A stretch of DNA of 64,000 nucleotides. Source: Mycolicibacillus trivialis (GTDB lineage: Bacteria > Actinomycetota > Actinomycetes > Mycobacteriales > Mycobacteriaceae). Location of the stretch: contig NZ_LQPZ01000041.1 of assembly GCF_002102395.1 (NCBI RefSeq), positions 1 through 64,000 of the forward strand, read 5' to 3'. Positions 52,352-61,471 of the stretch are shown piece after piece; the stretch's first letter is position 1, and each line of letters starts with the position of its first letter. The notes beneath the pieces are model-generated. The model saw only the letters and a list, made by a program, of their open reading frames with translations. It was not told the origin of the DNA and searched no databases. The position numbers were made by a program, and so were the translations under genes.

Positions 52352-52837
52352 TCAGGTCGAACGCCGGTACCGCGCGGCGTAGAGCGCCTTCATCTCCGCC
52401 TCGAATTCGGCGGCGGGGCCGTCGACGACCGCCCGCGGGACGACGGTGGCGATGGGCAGGGTGGCCACCGGTGCCGCCGGGACCCCCCACTCCTGAAGCC
52501 AGCCGCTGAGCTGGGTCGCGGAGGTGGCGTACACGATGCGGCCCAGGCCCACCCAGCCGTGGGCGGCCGCGCACATCGGGCAGTGTTCGCCGGAGGTGTA
52601 GACCGTCGCGCGCACCCGCTGCACCGGCGCCAGGTGTTCCGCTGCCCAGCGCGCAAGCGCGAATTCCGGGTGTGCGGTCGGGTCGCCGCCGCCGGTCCGG
52701 TTCCGGTCCTCGGCGCGGATGTTCCCGTCGCCGTCGACCAGCAGCGAGCCGAACGGCTCGTCGCCCTCGGCCAGGGCCTGCCCGGCCAGTTCGACGCAGC
52801 GACCCAACCGCTGCAGATCAGCCTCGCTCAGCGCCAC
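52352..52837 (-). CDS. Nucleoside/guanine deaminase-family protein
   Basis: The 161-residue CDA-fold enzyme has zinc and catalytic motifs HPEFA (with catalytic Glu, about residue 56) and HCPMCAAA (PCxxC type, about 84-91). It resembles bacterial guanine deaminases and tRNA adenosine deaminases; PFGSLLVDGDGNI is the substrate-side strand. Which base it deaminates cannot be told by eye. It starts at ATG 52837, 29 nt after ahpD on the same strand, so it may be carried on the ahpC transcript. Confidence 0.86.
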   Translation of the reverse strand: MALSEADLQRLGRCVELAGQALAEGDEPFGSLLVDGDGNIRAEDRNRTGGGDPTAHPEFALARWAAEHLAPVQRVRATVYTSGEHCPMCAAAHGWVGLGRIVYATSATQLSGWLQEWGVPAAPVATLPIATVVPRAVVDGPAAEFEAEMKALYAARYRRST

Positions 52838-52866
52838 GAGGCCAGTCTACGGTCGCCTTGGCGCGG

Positions 52867-53400
52867 TCAGCTGCCGGCAAGCGCCTCGGCGGCCATGATG
52901 GCCTGACCGACGCCGGCGACGATGGAGGCGGCCTTGAGCGCCTCGAAGATCGCCTCCCGGCCGACCCCCTCCTGGCGCAGCGTGTTCTCGTGGGCGACCA
53001 CGCAGTGCGAGCAGCCGTTGATCGCCGACACCGCCAGGCACCAGAGCTCGAAGTTCGCCTTGGAAACCCCGGGGTTGCCGATGATGTTCATCCGCAGACC
53101 CGGACGCAGGTCGTCGTAGGCGCCGTCGAGGAAACCGCGGCCTCGGTAGAACACGTTGTTCATGCCCATGATCGAGGCGGCACCGAGGGCGGCGTTGTAG
53201 GCCTCCGCCGACAGGATGTCGGCGGCCTCGGCGCCGATGTCGGCGAGCACCCGCGGGTTGCGGGTGCTCGCCGCACAGCTGAGCAGGGTGCCCCACAACT
53301 GCTCCTCGTCGAGGGCGGTGGTGCGGGTCAGCGAGCCGAGGCTGAGCTTGAGGTCCTTGGCGTATTCGGGCAGGGCGTTCCTGAGGTTCTCGACACTCAT
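52867..53400 (-). CDS. ahpD: Alkyl hydroperoxide reductase AhpD
   Basis: The 177-residue all-helical AhpD has the catalytic CxxC in [11 protein letters not shown] (Cys130, Cys133, His137) and the proton-relay Glu118, in numbering identical to M. tuberculosis AhpD. It reduces oxidised AhpC, taking electrons from dihydrolipoamide (Lpd/SucB). It lies 12 nt downstream of ahpC, with AAAGGAGAGC before its ATG. The pair defends against peroxides and peroxynitrite. Confidence 0.97.
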   Translation of the reverse strand: MSVENLRNALPEYAKDLKLSLGSLTRTTALDEEQLWGTLLSCAASTRNPRVLADIGAEAADILSAEAYNAALGAASIMGMNNVFYRGRGFLDGAYDDLRPGLRMNIIGNPGVSKANFELWCLAVSAINGCSHCVVAHENTLRQEGVGREAIFEALKAASIVAGVGQAIMAAEALAGS

Positions 53401-53412
53401 CAGCGCTCTCCT

Positions 53413-54000
53413 TTACACCGACTCTTGCAGCAGCTCACCGGCGTCGAGCGTCGGGTCGCCCTTCTTCCAGTTGCACGCGCACAGCTCGTCGGACTGCAGG
53501 GCGTCGAGCACCCGCAGCACCTCGTCGACGTTGCGGCCCACCGAGCCGGCGGTAACCGAGACGAACTGGATCTCGTTGTTCGGGTCGACCAGGAAGGTCG
53601 CGCGGTCGGCCACGCCCTCGTCGTTGAGGACACCGGTCGCCTCCACCAGCTCGCGCTTGATGTCGGAGAGCATCGGGAAGGGCAGGTCCTTCAGGTCCTC
53701 GTGCTGGGCGCGCCACTGGAAGTGCACGAACTCGTTGTCCACCGAGGCGCCGAGCACCTGCGCGTCGCGGTCGGCGAACTCGTCGTTCAGCTTGCCGAAC
53801 GCGGCGATCTCGGTGGGGCAGACGAAGGTGAAGTCCTTCGGCCAGAAGAACACGACGCGCCACTTACCGGGGTGGTCGTCGCTGGAGATGGTGGTGAAGT
53901 AGTCCTCCGGCGCCTTGGCGTCGACCTTCGACAGATCTCCGGGCACCAACGCCGTGAGCCGGTAGCTGGGGAACTGGTCACCGATGGTCAACAGAGACAT
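53413..54000 (-). CDS. ahpC: Alkyl hydroperoxide reductase AhpC (2-Cys peroxiredoxin)
   Basis: The 195-residue peroxiredoxin has the peroxidatic Cys61 in FTFVCPTEIAAF and the resolving pair Cys174/Cys176 in ELCACNWKK, the mycobacterial three-Cys arrangement. It reduces organic peroxides and peroxynitrite and is recycled by AhpD. The ATG follows AAAGGAGTG. It is divergent from an intact oxyR across 106 nt that contain an inverted repeat, so peroxide induction through OxyR is expected, unlike M. tuberculosis, where oxyR is a pseudogene. Confidence 0.97.
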   Translation of the reverse strand: MSLLTIGDQFPSYRLTALVPGDLSKVDAKAPEDYFTTISSDDHPGKWRVVFFWPKDFTFVCPTEIAAFGKLNDEFADRDAQVLGASVDNEFVHFQWRAQHEDLKDLPFPMLSDIKRELVEATGVLNDEGVADRATFLVDPNNEIQFVSVTAGSVGRNVDEVLRVLDALQSDELCACNWKKGDPTLDAGELLQESV

Positions 54001-54059
54001 GACACTCCTTTTTCGAGTTGCTTCAGGTGGTTAAAACTCGGCACCACCCATACTGCCGC

Positions 54060-54084
54060 ATCACCACTATAAATGAAAGGTGAT
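54060..54084. promoter_or_regulatory. Inverted repeat in the ahpC-oxyR control region, probable OxyR site
   Basis: ATCACC (54060-54065) and GGTGAT (54079-54084) form a perfect inverted repeat with a 13-nt A/T-rich spacer. It lies 60 nt upstream of ahpC and 22 nt upstream of oxyR, and overlaps a TATAGT -10-like element on the ahpC strand. Position and symmetry suit a LysR-type T-N11-A site. Confidence 0.6.
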
Positions 54085-54106
54085 ACTTCACACTATACTC
54101 ATAAGC

Positions 54107-55066
54107 ATGACCGATAAGAGCTATCAACCCACCCTCGCCGGGCTGCGGGCGTTCGCCGCGGTCGCCGAGAACCATCACTTCAGTAGCGCGGCAACGGCTC
54201 TCGGTGTCAGTCAGTCCACCCTGTCGCAAGCGCTGGCAGCACTGGAAGCCGGCCTCGGCGTGCAGCTGATCGAACGCTCCACCCGCCAGGTCTTCCTCAC
54301 CCCGGAGGGCGAACAACTCCTGCCGCCGGCGCAGGCGGTGGTCGAGGCGGCCGCCGCGTTCTCCGCGGCCGCGGCCGGATCCGCCGACCCACTGCAGGGG
54401 ACCCTGCGGGTCGGGCTGATCCCGACGGTGGCGCCCTACGTGCTGCCCGCGATGCTCACCGGACTGGCGCACCGGTTACCGCAGTTGAAGCTGCGCGTGG
54501 TCGAGGACCAGACCGCGCGACTGCTGACCACGTTGCGCGAGGGCGCACTCGACGCCGCACTGCTCGCACTGCCCGCCGAGGCCGGTGGACTCACCGAGAT
54601 CCCGCTCTACGACGAGGATTTCGTCTTGGCGCTGCCCCCCGGGCATGCGCTGGCCGGCAAGCGGAAGGTGGACCCGTCGGTGCTGGGCCGGCTGCCGCTG
54701 CTGCTGCTCGACGAGGGCCACTGCCTGCGGGATCAGACACTGGAGGTCTGCCGTGGGGCGGGCGTGCGCGCCGAGGTGGCCGACACCCGGGCGGCGTCGC
54801 TGGCCACGGCGGTGCAGTGTGTGGCGGGCGGGCTGGGGGTGACCCTGATTCCGGCGAGCGCGGTTGCGGTCGAGGCCGCCCGCAGTCAACTGGCCCTGGC
54901 CAGGTTCGGCGTCCCGCGGCCGGGCCGGCGGATCGGACTGGTGTTCCGCAGCTCCAGCGGACGCGAGGAGCACTACCGCCGGCTGGCCGAGGCCTTCATC
55001 GACGCCCTCGGCGCGGACCCCGCGGTGCGGCCGTGGCGCGGCGCGGTGTCGACGGCGCGCGGCTAG
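54107..55066 (+). CDS. oxyR: LysR-type hydrogen peroxide sensor OxyR
   Basis: The 319-residue regulator has the LysR winged helix at about 5-65 ([20 protein letters not shown], then [15 protein letters not shown]) and a periplasmic-binding-like sensor domain. The redox cysteines are present in [18 protein letters not shown], corresponding to Cys199 and Cys208 of E. coli OxyR. The ATG at 54107 is preferred ([12 protein letters not shown]). No frameshift or stop is present, in contrast to the degraded oxyR of the M. tuberculosis complex. It probably regulates the divergent ahpC-ahpD. Confidence 0.95.
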   Translation: MTDKSYQPTLAGLRAFAAVAENHHFSSAATALGVSQSTLSQALAALEAGLGVQLIERSTRQVFLTPEGEQLLPPAQAVVEAAAAFSAAAAGSADPLQGTLRVGLIPTVAPYVLPAMLTGLAHRLPQLKLRVVEDQTARLLTTLREGALDAALLALPAEAGGLTEIPLYDEDFVLALPPGHALAGKRKVDPSVLGRLPLLLLDEGHCLRDQTLEVCRGAGVRAEVADTRAASLATAVQCVAGGLGVTLIPASAVAVEAARSQLALARFGVPRPGRRIGLVFRSSSGREEHYRRLAEAFIDALGADPAVRPWRGAVSTARG

Positions 55067-55076
55067 GCTGCCGGGC

Positions 55077-55835
55077 GTGATACTGCAGATCGAGGACCAC
55101 AACCGGGTGCGCACCCTCACCCTCAACCGGCCCGAGGCGCTCAACGCCTTCAACGAGGCGCTCTACGACGCCACCACCGAGGCGCTGCTGGCCGCCGCCG
55201 AGGATCCGACGGTCGCGGTGGTGCTGCTGACCGGAGCCGGGCGCGCGTTCTCCGCGGGAACCGACCTCACCGAGATGCAGGCCCGGGTCACCGACCCCGA
55301 CTTCGTCCCGGGCCGCCACGGGTTCACCGGCCTGATCGACGCGCTCAGCCGGTTTCCCAAGCCGCTGATCTGCGCGGTCAACGGTGTCGGGCTGGGGATC
55401 GGCGCCACCGTGCTCGGACACGCCGACCTGGCGTTCATGTCGACGACCGCGCGACTGAAATGCCCGTTCACCAGCCTCGGGGTGGCGCCGGAGGCGGCCT
55501 CGTCGTACCTGCTGCCGCAGCTGATCGGGCGGCAGAACGCGGCGTGGATGCTGCTGTCCTCGGAGTGGATCGACGCCGCCGAGGCCCGGCGGATGGGCTT
55601 GGTCTTCGCCGTCTGCGAGCCCGGGGACCTGATGGCCGAGGCGCGCAGGCACGCCGAGGTCATCGCGGCCCGGCCGATCGCCAGCCTGGTCGCGGTCAAG
55701 CACACCATGGTCGAGCCGATCCGGCCGGAGATCGCAGCGGCGAGCCGACGGGAGAACGCCCACTTCGCCGAGCTGCTCGGCGGTCAGGCCAACGCCGATG
55801 CCCTGGCCGATTTCACCGGCCGCCGGGGGGAGTGA
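55077..55835 (+). CDS. Crotonase / enoyl-CoA hydratase family protein
   Basis: The 252-residue protein has LTLNRPEALNAFNEAL, the first oxyanion motif FSAGTDLTEM (about 57-66), the second GVGLGIGATVLGHADLAF (about 101-118), and the trimerisation helices. The GTG start at 55077 lies 10 nt after the oxyR stop, so it may be read on the oxyR transcript. Substitution around the catalytic glutamates (TSLGVAPEAAS) resembles enoyl-CoA isomerases more than hydratases (inference). It converges on bfd with 3 nt between stops. Confidence 0.87.
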   Translation: MILQIEDHNRVRTLTLNRPEALNAFNEALYDATTEALLAAAEDPTVAVVLLTGAGRAFSAGTDLTEMQARVTDPDFVPGRHGFTGLIDALSRFPKPLICAVNGVGLGIGATVLGHADLAFMSTTARLKCPFTSLGVAPEAASSYLLPQLIGRQNAAWMLLSSEWIDAAEARRMGLVFAVCEPGDLMAEARRHAEVIAARPIASLVAVKHTMVEPIRPEIAAASRRENAHFAELLGGQANADALADFTGRRGE

Positions 55836-55838
55836 GGA

Positions 55839-56042
55839 TCAGACCAGCTCGAGCATCTTGGCGCCGGGCGGGCAGAGGCTCTCCGAAACGGTGGCGATGA
55901 TGGATCGGACGGTGCACCGGCAGCGGCCGCAGTCCGAGCCGGCCCCGCACATCGCCGCTACCTCGCGAGAATTCGAGGCGCCCGCGGCGACGGCATCGGA
56001 CACGGTCTGGGTGGTCGCACCGACACACAGACACACATACAT
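55839..56042 (-). CDS. Bacterioferritin-associated ferredoxin (Bfd)
   Basis: The 67-residue BFD-like [2Fe-2S] protein has CLC near the N-terminus (MYVCLCVGATTQTV) and CGRC (about 38-41), the four-Cys pattern of Bfd. Bfd supplies electrons to reduce the ferric core of bacterioferritin and release iron. ATG 56042 is chosen; TTG 56045 directly precedes it. Divergent bfrA and the IdeR boxes between them indicate joint iron control. Confidence 0.92.
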   Translation of the reverse strand: MYVCLCVGATTQTVSDAVAAGASNSREVAAMCGAGSDCGRCRCTVRSIIATVSESLCPPGAKMLELV

Positions 56043-56095
56043 CAATGCACCCCTACACAGTCTGATCGCGTCCCGGTTCGCAGAAGAACCTCGTG

Positions 56096-56138
56096 TTAGC
56101 CCAGTCTAACCTAAGCTCGTTAGCAGAGTCTAACCTAA
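56096..56138. promoter_or_regulatory. Two tandem IdeR (iron) boxes between bfd and bfrA
   Basis: Box 1, TTAGCCCAGTCTAACCTAA (56096-56114), and box 2, TTAGCAGAGTCTAACCTAA (56120-56138), are 19 bp each and share 16 of 19 bases. Both have an intact right half matching the IdeR consensus TTAGGTTAGGCTAACCTAA. A 5-bp spacer puts their centres 24 bp apart. They lie 170-212 nt upstream of bfrA. IdeR with iron activates bfrA in M. tuberculosis through such upstream boxes. The same site lies 54 nt from the bfd start, where it could repress bfd. Confidence 0.9.
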
Positions 56139-56307
56139 CTCGGCGGGCGTGCCGCACCGACCGGCGCCACGCCCGGGGGTCGGTTGCGGCCAAAGGTCGC
56201 CGCCCGGTGGCGCACTGGACTAAATTCGAAGACGCAGCCCTCGGCGGTGCACAGCCCGCACCGCCGGCGCCGCTGGCTATTCAGACGATTGCGACAAGGG
56301 AGTGACC

Positions 56308-56787
56308 ATGCAGGGCGATCCGGAGGTCTTACGCCTCCTCAACGAGCAGCTCACCAGTGAGCTGACCGCGATCAACCAGTACTTCCTGCACTCGAAGATG
56401 CAGGAGAGCTGGGGTTTCACCGAAGTTGCCGAACACACCCGCGCGGAATCCTTCGAGGAGATGCGCCACGCCGAGCTGCTGACCGACCGGATTCTGCTGC
56501 TCGACGGGCTGCCGAACTACCAGCGGCTGGGTTCGCTGCGGATCGGCCAGACCCTGCGCGAGCAGTTCGAGAGCGACCTGGCCATCGAATACGACGTGCT
56601 CGACCGGCTCAAACCGGGGGTCATCATGTGCCGCGAGAAGCAGGACAGCACCAGCGCGGCCCTGCTGGAGAAGATCGTGGCCGACGAGGAGGAGCACATC
56701 GACTACCTCGAAACGCAGCTGCAGCTGATGGACAAGCTCGGCGAGGAACTCTACAGCGCGCAGTGCGTCTCCCGGCCGCCGTCCTGA
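56308..56787 (+). CDS. bfrA: Bacterioferritin BfrA (heme-containing ferritin)
   Basis: The 159-residue four-helix ferritin subunit assembles a 24-mer iron store. The ferroxidase ligands Glu18, Glu51, His54, Glu94, Glu127 and His130 are all present, and Met52 is the bis-Met heme ligand (ESFEEMRHAE). Length equals M. tuberculosis BfrA. ATG 56308 is used; GTG 56302 is an alternative two codons upstream. AGGGAG lies just before. It is controlled by the IdeR boxes upstream and possibly by the MrsI-like sRNA 24 kb away. The next gene overlaps its 3' end. Confidence 0.97.
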   Translation: MQGDPEVLRLLNEQLTSELTAINQYFLHSKMQESWGFTEVAEHTRAESFEEMRHAELLTDRILLLDGLPNYQRLGSLRIGQTLREQFESDLAIEYDVLDRLKPGVIMCREKQDSTSAALLEKIVADEEEHIDYLETQLQLMDKLGEELYSAQCVSRPPS

Positions 56788-58715
56788 GCGCCGGTGCCGC
56801 GGCGGCGGCCGCGGCACTGTTGGGCCGTCGTGCGAGCAGGCGTGCCCGGTCAGGGCGGACCCGACGGCGGGTCGCCCCACCGTTCACCCCGGAGTGGACC
56901 CCGGGGCCGGCGCGCTACGGGGTGGGAGTCCACCACAACGTCGCGGTGCCGATGAGCGACGGCGTGACCCTACGCGCCGAGGTGCACTATCCCACCGATC
57001 CGGCGACCGGCACGGCCGCGCCGGGACCGTTCCCGGTGCTGGTGTGTGTCACCCCCTACGGCAAGAAGGCGCCTCCGCCCGCGGCGCAGCTCGGTGGGGG
57101 CGCCAGCCCGTACTTGATCACCCGCGGCTATATCGAGGTGCTGGTCGACGTCCGTGGCACCGGAACCTCCGACGGGGATTTCGAGATGTTCGGGGACCGC
57201 CAGACCCGCGACGGGGTGGAGTTGGTCGACTGGGCGGCCACGCTGCCCAACGCCAACGGCCGGGTCGGGTTGTTCGGGTTGTCGTATCTGGGCATCAACC
57301 AGCTGTTCACCGCCGCGGCGGTCGGTCAGCAGTCGCCGCTGCGGGCGATCTTCCCGGTGATGGCGGCGACCGACTTCTACCGCGACGCGGCCACCATGGG
57401 CGGGGTGCCCCACCTGTGGGCGATCCGTGGCTACGCCGTGGCCTACCGCCTGCTCAACATCATCAACCCCGCTCTGGAGGCCCTCACCACCGGAGATCAC
57501 CCCCGTCCCAGGTCGGGAGGGCGGGCGGCGGTGCGCCGGCGCGGCCGCACCCAGCGCGGCTATTTCGGACCGCTCACCGCCGATGTTCGCAGTGGGGGAG
57601 AGACCGCCTTCGACGGCCCGTTCTGGGACTCCATGCGTCCGTCGGAGGTGCTCGCCGACATCGCCGCCAACGGGGTGGCGGTGCTGCTCACCGGCGGGTG
57701 GCATGACGCCTTCCAGCGTGCCGCGCCGCTGAACTACGCGGGCCTGCAGAACGCCGCGGCCGGCCGTGACGTGCACGCGCCGATGCAGCCGGGCCAGCCG
57801 ATCTCCGACCGGGTCAAGCTGATCATGGGCCCCTGGTATCACGTCTCCGACTACGGCGGGATGCACCTGGATGCGCTGCAACTGCGCTGGTTCGATCACT
57901 GGCTCAAGGACGACGCCGATGCGGCGCTGCCCGATGCACCGTTGACGTTCCAGCCGATCGGCAGTGCGCAGTGGCTGCGGGCCCGCGAGTATCCGCTGCC
58001 CGAGGCGGTGCCAACCCGGTTGTACCTCTGCGACGCGGGCCGGCTGACCGAAACCGCCGGCGAGCAGGTGTCGACGGCCACCCTGACGTACCGGCACCGC
58101 GGACCGGTGTCGGGCCGCAGTCTGGAACAGTGGAGCCTCGGCCTCGGCGGGTTCGCGGTGGGCCAAGGCGGTCTGCAGATCCGCTACGACCGGGACAACC
58201 GGCGACTGCAGCGCGGGGCGCTGACCTACACCGCTGCACCGGTGCGGGCCCCGGTGCTGGTCGCCGGTCCGGTCACGGTGACGCTGTACGCGCGGGCCAC
58301 CACCACCGAGACGCTGTGGGTGGCCCACCTCGATGACGTGGCCCCCGATGGGGCCAGCCGTCCGCTGACCCAGGGCGCACTGCTGGGGTCGCACCGCGCG
58401 CTGGACCCGCAGCGGTCGTGGTATCTGCCCGACGGCACGGTGCTCAGACCCCACCATGTGAGCACCCGAGCGGCCTGCACCCCGGTGGTACCCGGCGAGT
58501 TGACCCGTTACGACCTGGAGGTCTTCCCGACGGCGGCGTGGCTCGATGCCGGGCATCGGCTGCGGCTGACCGTGACCACATTCGATTTTCCGCAGTTGGT
58601 GCCCACCCGGCCCGCCCGACAGGCCCTCGCCGGTGGACGCTACGAGGTCCAGCAGGGCGGTGTCGAAGCGTCGTACCTGCTGGTCCCGCTCGTCGATCCG
58701 GATGCGCTGCGCTGA
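56763..58715 (+). CDS. CocE/NonD-type X-Pro dipeptidyl-peptidase-like alpha/beta hydrolase
   Basis: The 650-residue hydrolase has an N-terminal hydrophobic Ala-rich stretch (about 3-20) that could be a signal or anchor. The S15 peptidase/CocE core follows: VPMSDGVTLRAEVHYPTD, PYGKKAPPP, VDVRGTGTSDG, nucleophile FGLSYLG (GxSYxG, about 180) and HVSDYGG with the catalytic His (about 363). A C-terminal jelly-roll domain (about 440-645) is present. The GTG start at 56763 overlaps bfrA by 25 nt; the frame is open further inside bfrA. It is related in family to Rv1835c (glutaryl-7-ACA acylase-like), which is missing from its usual place after gcvB. Confidence 0.84.
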   Translation: MRLPAAVLSAGAAAAAAALLGRRASRRARSGRTRRRVAPPFTPEWTPGPARYGVGVHHNVAVPMSDGVTLRAEVHYPTDPATGTAAPGPFPVLVCVTPYGKKAPPPAAQLGGGASPYLITRGYIEVLVDVRGTGTSDGDFEMFGDRQTRDGVELVDWAATLPNANGRVGLFGLSYLGINQLFTAAAVGQQSPLRAIFPVMAATDFYRDAATMGGVPHLWAIRGYAVAYRLLNIINPALEALTTGDHPRPRSGGRAAVRRRGRTQRGYFGPLTADVRSGGETAFDGPFWDSMRPSEVLADIAANGVAVLLTGGWHDAFQRAAPLNYAGLQNAAAGRDVHAPMQPGQPISDRVKLIMGPWYHVSDYGGMHLDALQLRWFDHWLKDDADAALPDAPLTFQPIGSAQWLRAREYPLPEAVPTRLYLCDAGRLTETAGEQVSTATLTYRHRGPVSGRSLEQWSLGLGGFAVGQGGLQIRYDRDNRRLQRGALTYTAAPVRAPVLVAGPVTVTLYARATTTETLWVAHLDDVAPDGASRPLTQGALLGSHRALDPQRSWYLPDGTVLRPHHVSTRAACTPVVPGELTRYDLEVFPTAAWLDAGHRLRLTVTTFDFPQLVPTRPARQALAGGRYEVQQGGVEASYLLVPLVDPDALR

Positions 58716-58732
58716 CCGCGGCGAGCGAGGGC

Positions 58733-59200
58733 TCAGCCGGCCTCGGCGACGGCTTTGATCCGCTCGAGGGTGCGGGTCATGTCGCGGATGTTGTTGCGGC
58801 GGCGTAGCCAGCCGCCGAACACCCAGTAATACAGCGTGGTCAGTGGGGAGTCGGCCAGCCGGAACGACTCGGTGACCGACACCCCGTCGGCCGTCGGGGT
58901 CAGCCGGTAGTGCCAGGTGTTGACGACGCGGTCACCGGCGAGCACGGCGAAACCGAACTCCTCGCCCGGGACGCACGCGGTGACCCGGCAGGTGGTCCAG
59001 TAGACCGGTCCGATGCCGTTGCGCCGGACGTGGCCCCGGAACCGGGCCCCGGGCGCCGGGCCGGTCGCGCCGTCGAGCCATTCGGCTTCGAAGGTTTCCG
59101 GGGAGTACCGGCCGATGTTGGTCACGTCGGCGATGAGTTCCCACACCGCCTGCGGTGGGGCCGCCATGGTGACCGTCGCCGAACCCTGCATGAGACCCAT
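58733..59200 (-). CDS. SRPBCC (START/Bet v1-like) family protein (Rv1883c-like)
   Basis: The 155-residue helix-grip protein has the usual opening QGSATVTMAAPPQAVWELIADVTNIGRYSPE and the long C-terminal helix. Such proteins bind hydrophobic ligands such as polyketides or sterols; the ligand is unknown. The ATG at 59200 is used. ATG 59191, with GGATGGG nearby, is an equally good start. It lies downstream of rpfC on the same strand, as in M. tuberculosis. Confidence 0.85.
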   Translation of the reverse strand: MGLMQGSATVTMAAPPQAVWELIADVTNIGRYSPETFEAEWLDGATGPAPGARFRGHVRRNGIGPVYWTTCRVTACVPGEEFGFAVLAGDRVVNTWHYRLTPTADGVSVTESFRLADSPLTTLYYWVFGGWLRRRNNIRDMTRTLERIKAVAEAG

Positions 59201-59241
59201 CCAAGCACGGATCGGTGCGCCGCGGGACGGCGCGGGACGGT

Positions 59242-59655
59242 TCAGCGGCCCGGGACGAACAGCCCGATGATCTCGTTGACGCTGTTCACCAGGTAGGAGC
59301 CGCGCGGTGCGCCCCAGGTCGCCCGCGGTGTCCCGGCGCGGGCCCCGGCGCAGGTGGGCCAGGCGTCCGGGCCCTGGCTGGCCATGATCCGGTTGGCCAC
59401 GGCGATCTGCTGGGCGCGGCTGGCGGTGGCGGGGGAGCCGGCGCCGCCGTGGGACCGCCAGGTCGACTGGCTGATCTGCAGCCCGCCGTAGTAGCCGTTG
59501 CCGGTGTCGGCCGACCAGTTCCCGCCGGACTCGCACTGCGCGACGGCGTCCCAGTTGACGGCGTCGGCGGCGGCCACCCCGGACGAGAGCGCCAGGCCGG
59601 CGGCGGCGACGGCGACGACGGTTCCGGCACGGGCGGCGCTGCGGGCGAGGTTCAT
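59242..59655 (-). CDS. rpfC: Resuscitation-promoting factor, short form (RpfC by synteny)
   Basis: The 137-residue precursor has a signal peptide of about 30 residues (ending AAA-D) and an Rpf domain: [16 protein letters not shown] with the catalytic Glu, [19 protein letters not shown], and a conserved Cys in WPTCAG. Rpf proteins are lysozyme-like muralytic enzymes that wake dormant cells. It lacks extra domains, so it is a short Rpf. The position beside Rv1883c-like and fbpB genes matches rpfC (Rv1884c), although the C-terminal tail (about 110-137) differs. Confidence 0.93.
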   Translation of the reverse strand: MNLARSAARAGTVVAVAAAGLALSSGVAAADAVNWDAVAQCESGGNWSADTGNGYYGGLQISQSTWRSHGGAGSPATASRAQQIAVANRIMASQGPDAWPTCAGARAGTPRATWGAPRGSYLVNSVNEIIGLFVPGR

Positions 59656-59723
59656 GCCCGATATGTCGCCGATCGTTCACGAAGTGTTACCCGGCTGTTA
59701 TCGAAGCCTGCTCCGCGCCGCGC

Positions 59724-60185
59724 TCAGCCGCCCGGTCCCGCCCCCGGGGTCTCCGGGCCGGCGGGATCGGCGGGATCCTCGTCGAAGTCGTGGCGCACCA
59801 CCCGCACCCGGCCGCGCCGCAGGCAGGCGGCGTAGCCGTGGTATTTGCAGTACAGCTCCCAGGCCGGTGCCGGCCCGGGGGAGACGTCGATGCGATGGCC
59901 GGTGGCCAACTCCAGCCGCAGCTCGCCGTCGTCGTCGAAGAAAAAGCCGGTGCAGCGGGTGCCGGCGAAGTCGAACAGCGCCCGCTGCACCGGCGCGGCC
60001 GCCCGCGGGTCGATCACCACGGTCTCGGCCGCGTGCCGGCCGGTCGGCGGCAGATGCAGCCGGATCGGCACCGAGATCACCAGTTCGTTGTAGCCGTCCA
60101 GGCTCAGCACCAACCCGTCGCGGAAGGAGATCCGCTCCACCACGCAGTCCTCGATCCAGGGCCCGGTCGGCCCGGCGCCGGTCAT
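59724..60185 (-). CDS. DUF6188-like hypothetical protein
   Basis: The 153-residue soluble protein has DCVVERISFRDGLVLSLDGYNELVISVPIRL (two beta strands), a middle TVVIDPRAAAPV segment, FDDDGELRLELATGHRIDV (about 90-110), and a WELYCKYHGYAACLRRGRVRVV segment. It ends in a Pro/Asp-rich tail. The pattern resembles actinobacterial DUF6188 proteins. No catalytic motif is evident. It occupies the rpfC-fbpB gap where M. tuberculosis has the secreted chorismate mutase Rv1885c, to which it is unrelated. Confidence 0.7.
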   Translation of the reverse strand: MTGAGPTGPWIEDCVVERISFRDGLVLSLDGYNELVISVPIRLHLPPTGRHAAETVVIDPRAAAPVQRALFDFAGTRCTGFFFDDDGELRLELATGHRIDVSPGPAPAWELYCKYHGYAACLRRGRVRVVRHDFDEDPADPAGPETPGAGPGG

Positions 60186-60228
60186 GGTCTCATCTTGCCG
60201 GTTTCTGCGGCGCGGGCAAGGGGCCACC

Positions 60229-60265
60229 AAAAACTGAGGCCCGACCGGATCACGGTCGGGCCTCA
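60229..60265 (-). terminator. Rho-independent terminator of fbpB
   Basis: Read on the minus strand, a perfect 13-bp stem (60253-60265 with 60235-60247) has a 5-nt loop and is followed within two nt by TTTTT (60233-60229). It lies 24 nt after the fbpB stop. It is one of the two most canonical intrinsic terminators in the window. Confidence 0.9.
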
Positions 60266-60288
60266 GCCTCAGTGCTGCGGAGCGTCGC

Positions 60289-61272
<984 letters not shown>

Positions 61273-61375
61273 TTACATCCGTGGGCAGTGCTTACGCCTC
61301 GGCAGAATTTACCGTGCGGTAGCCGTGATGTCGATTCGGACGCACCGAGTCGTCCGCCACTGCATTGCGATTCTG

Positions 61376-61406
61376 CATCATCTGCCACCGCAGGCGCCAG
61401 ATGATG
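61376..61406. repeat. 9-bp inverted repeat upstream of the DUF7159 gene
   Basis: CATCATCTG (61376-61384) and CAGATGATG (61398-61406) pair perfectly across a 13-nt loop. The element lies 65 nt upstream of the DUF7159-like gene and 113 nt upstream of divergent fbpB, so it could be an operator or a leader hairpin. The rest of the 208-nt gap shows no gene. Confidence 0.5.
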
Positions 61407-61471
61407 ATAATGGACCCCGCGGTGGCGACGCCAGCCCGCGACACGTAGGCTCGGCGGGCGTTGAGCCGATA

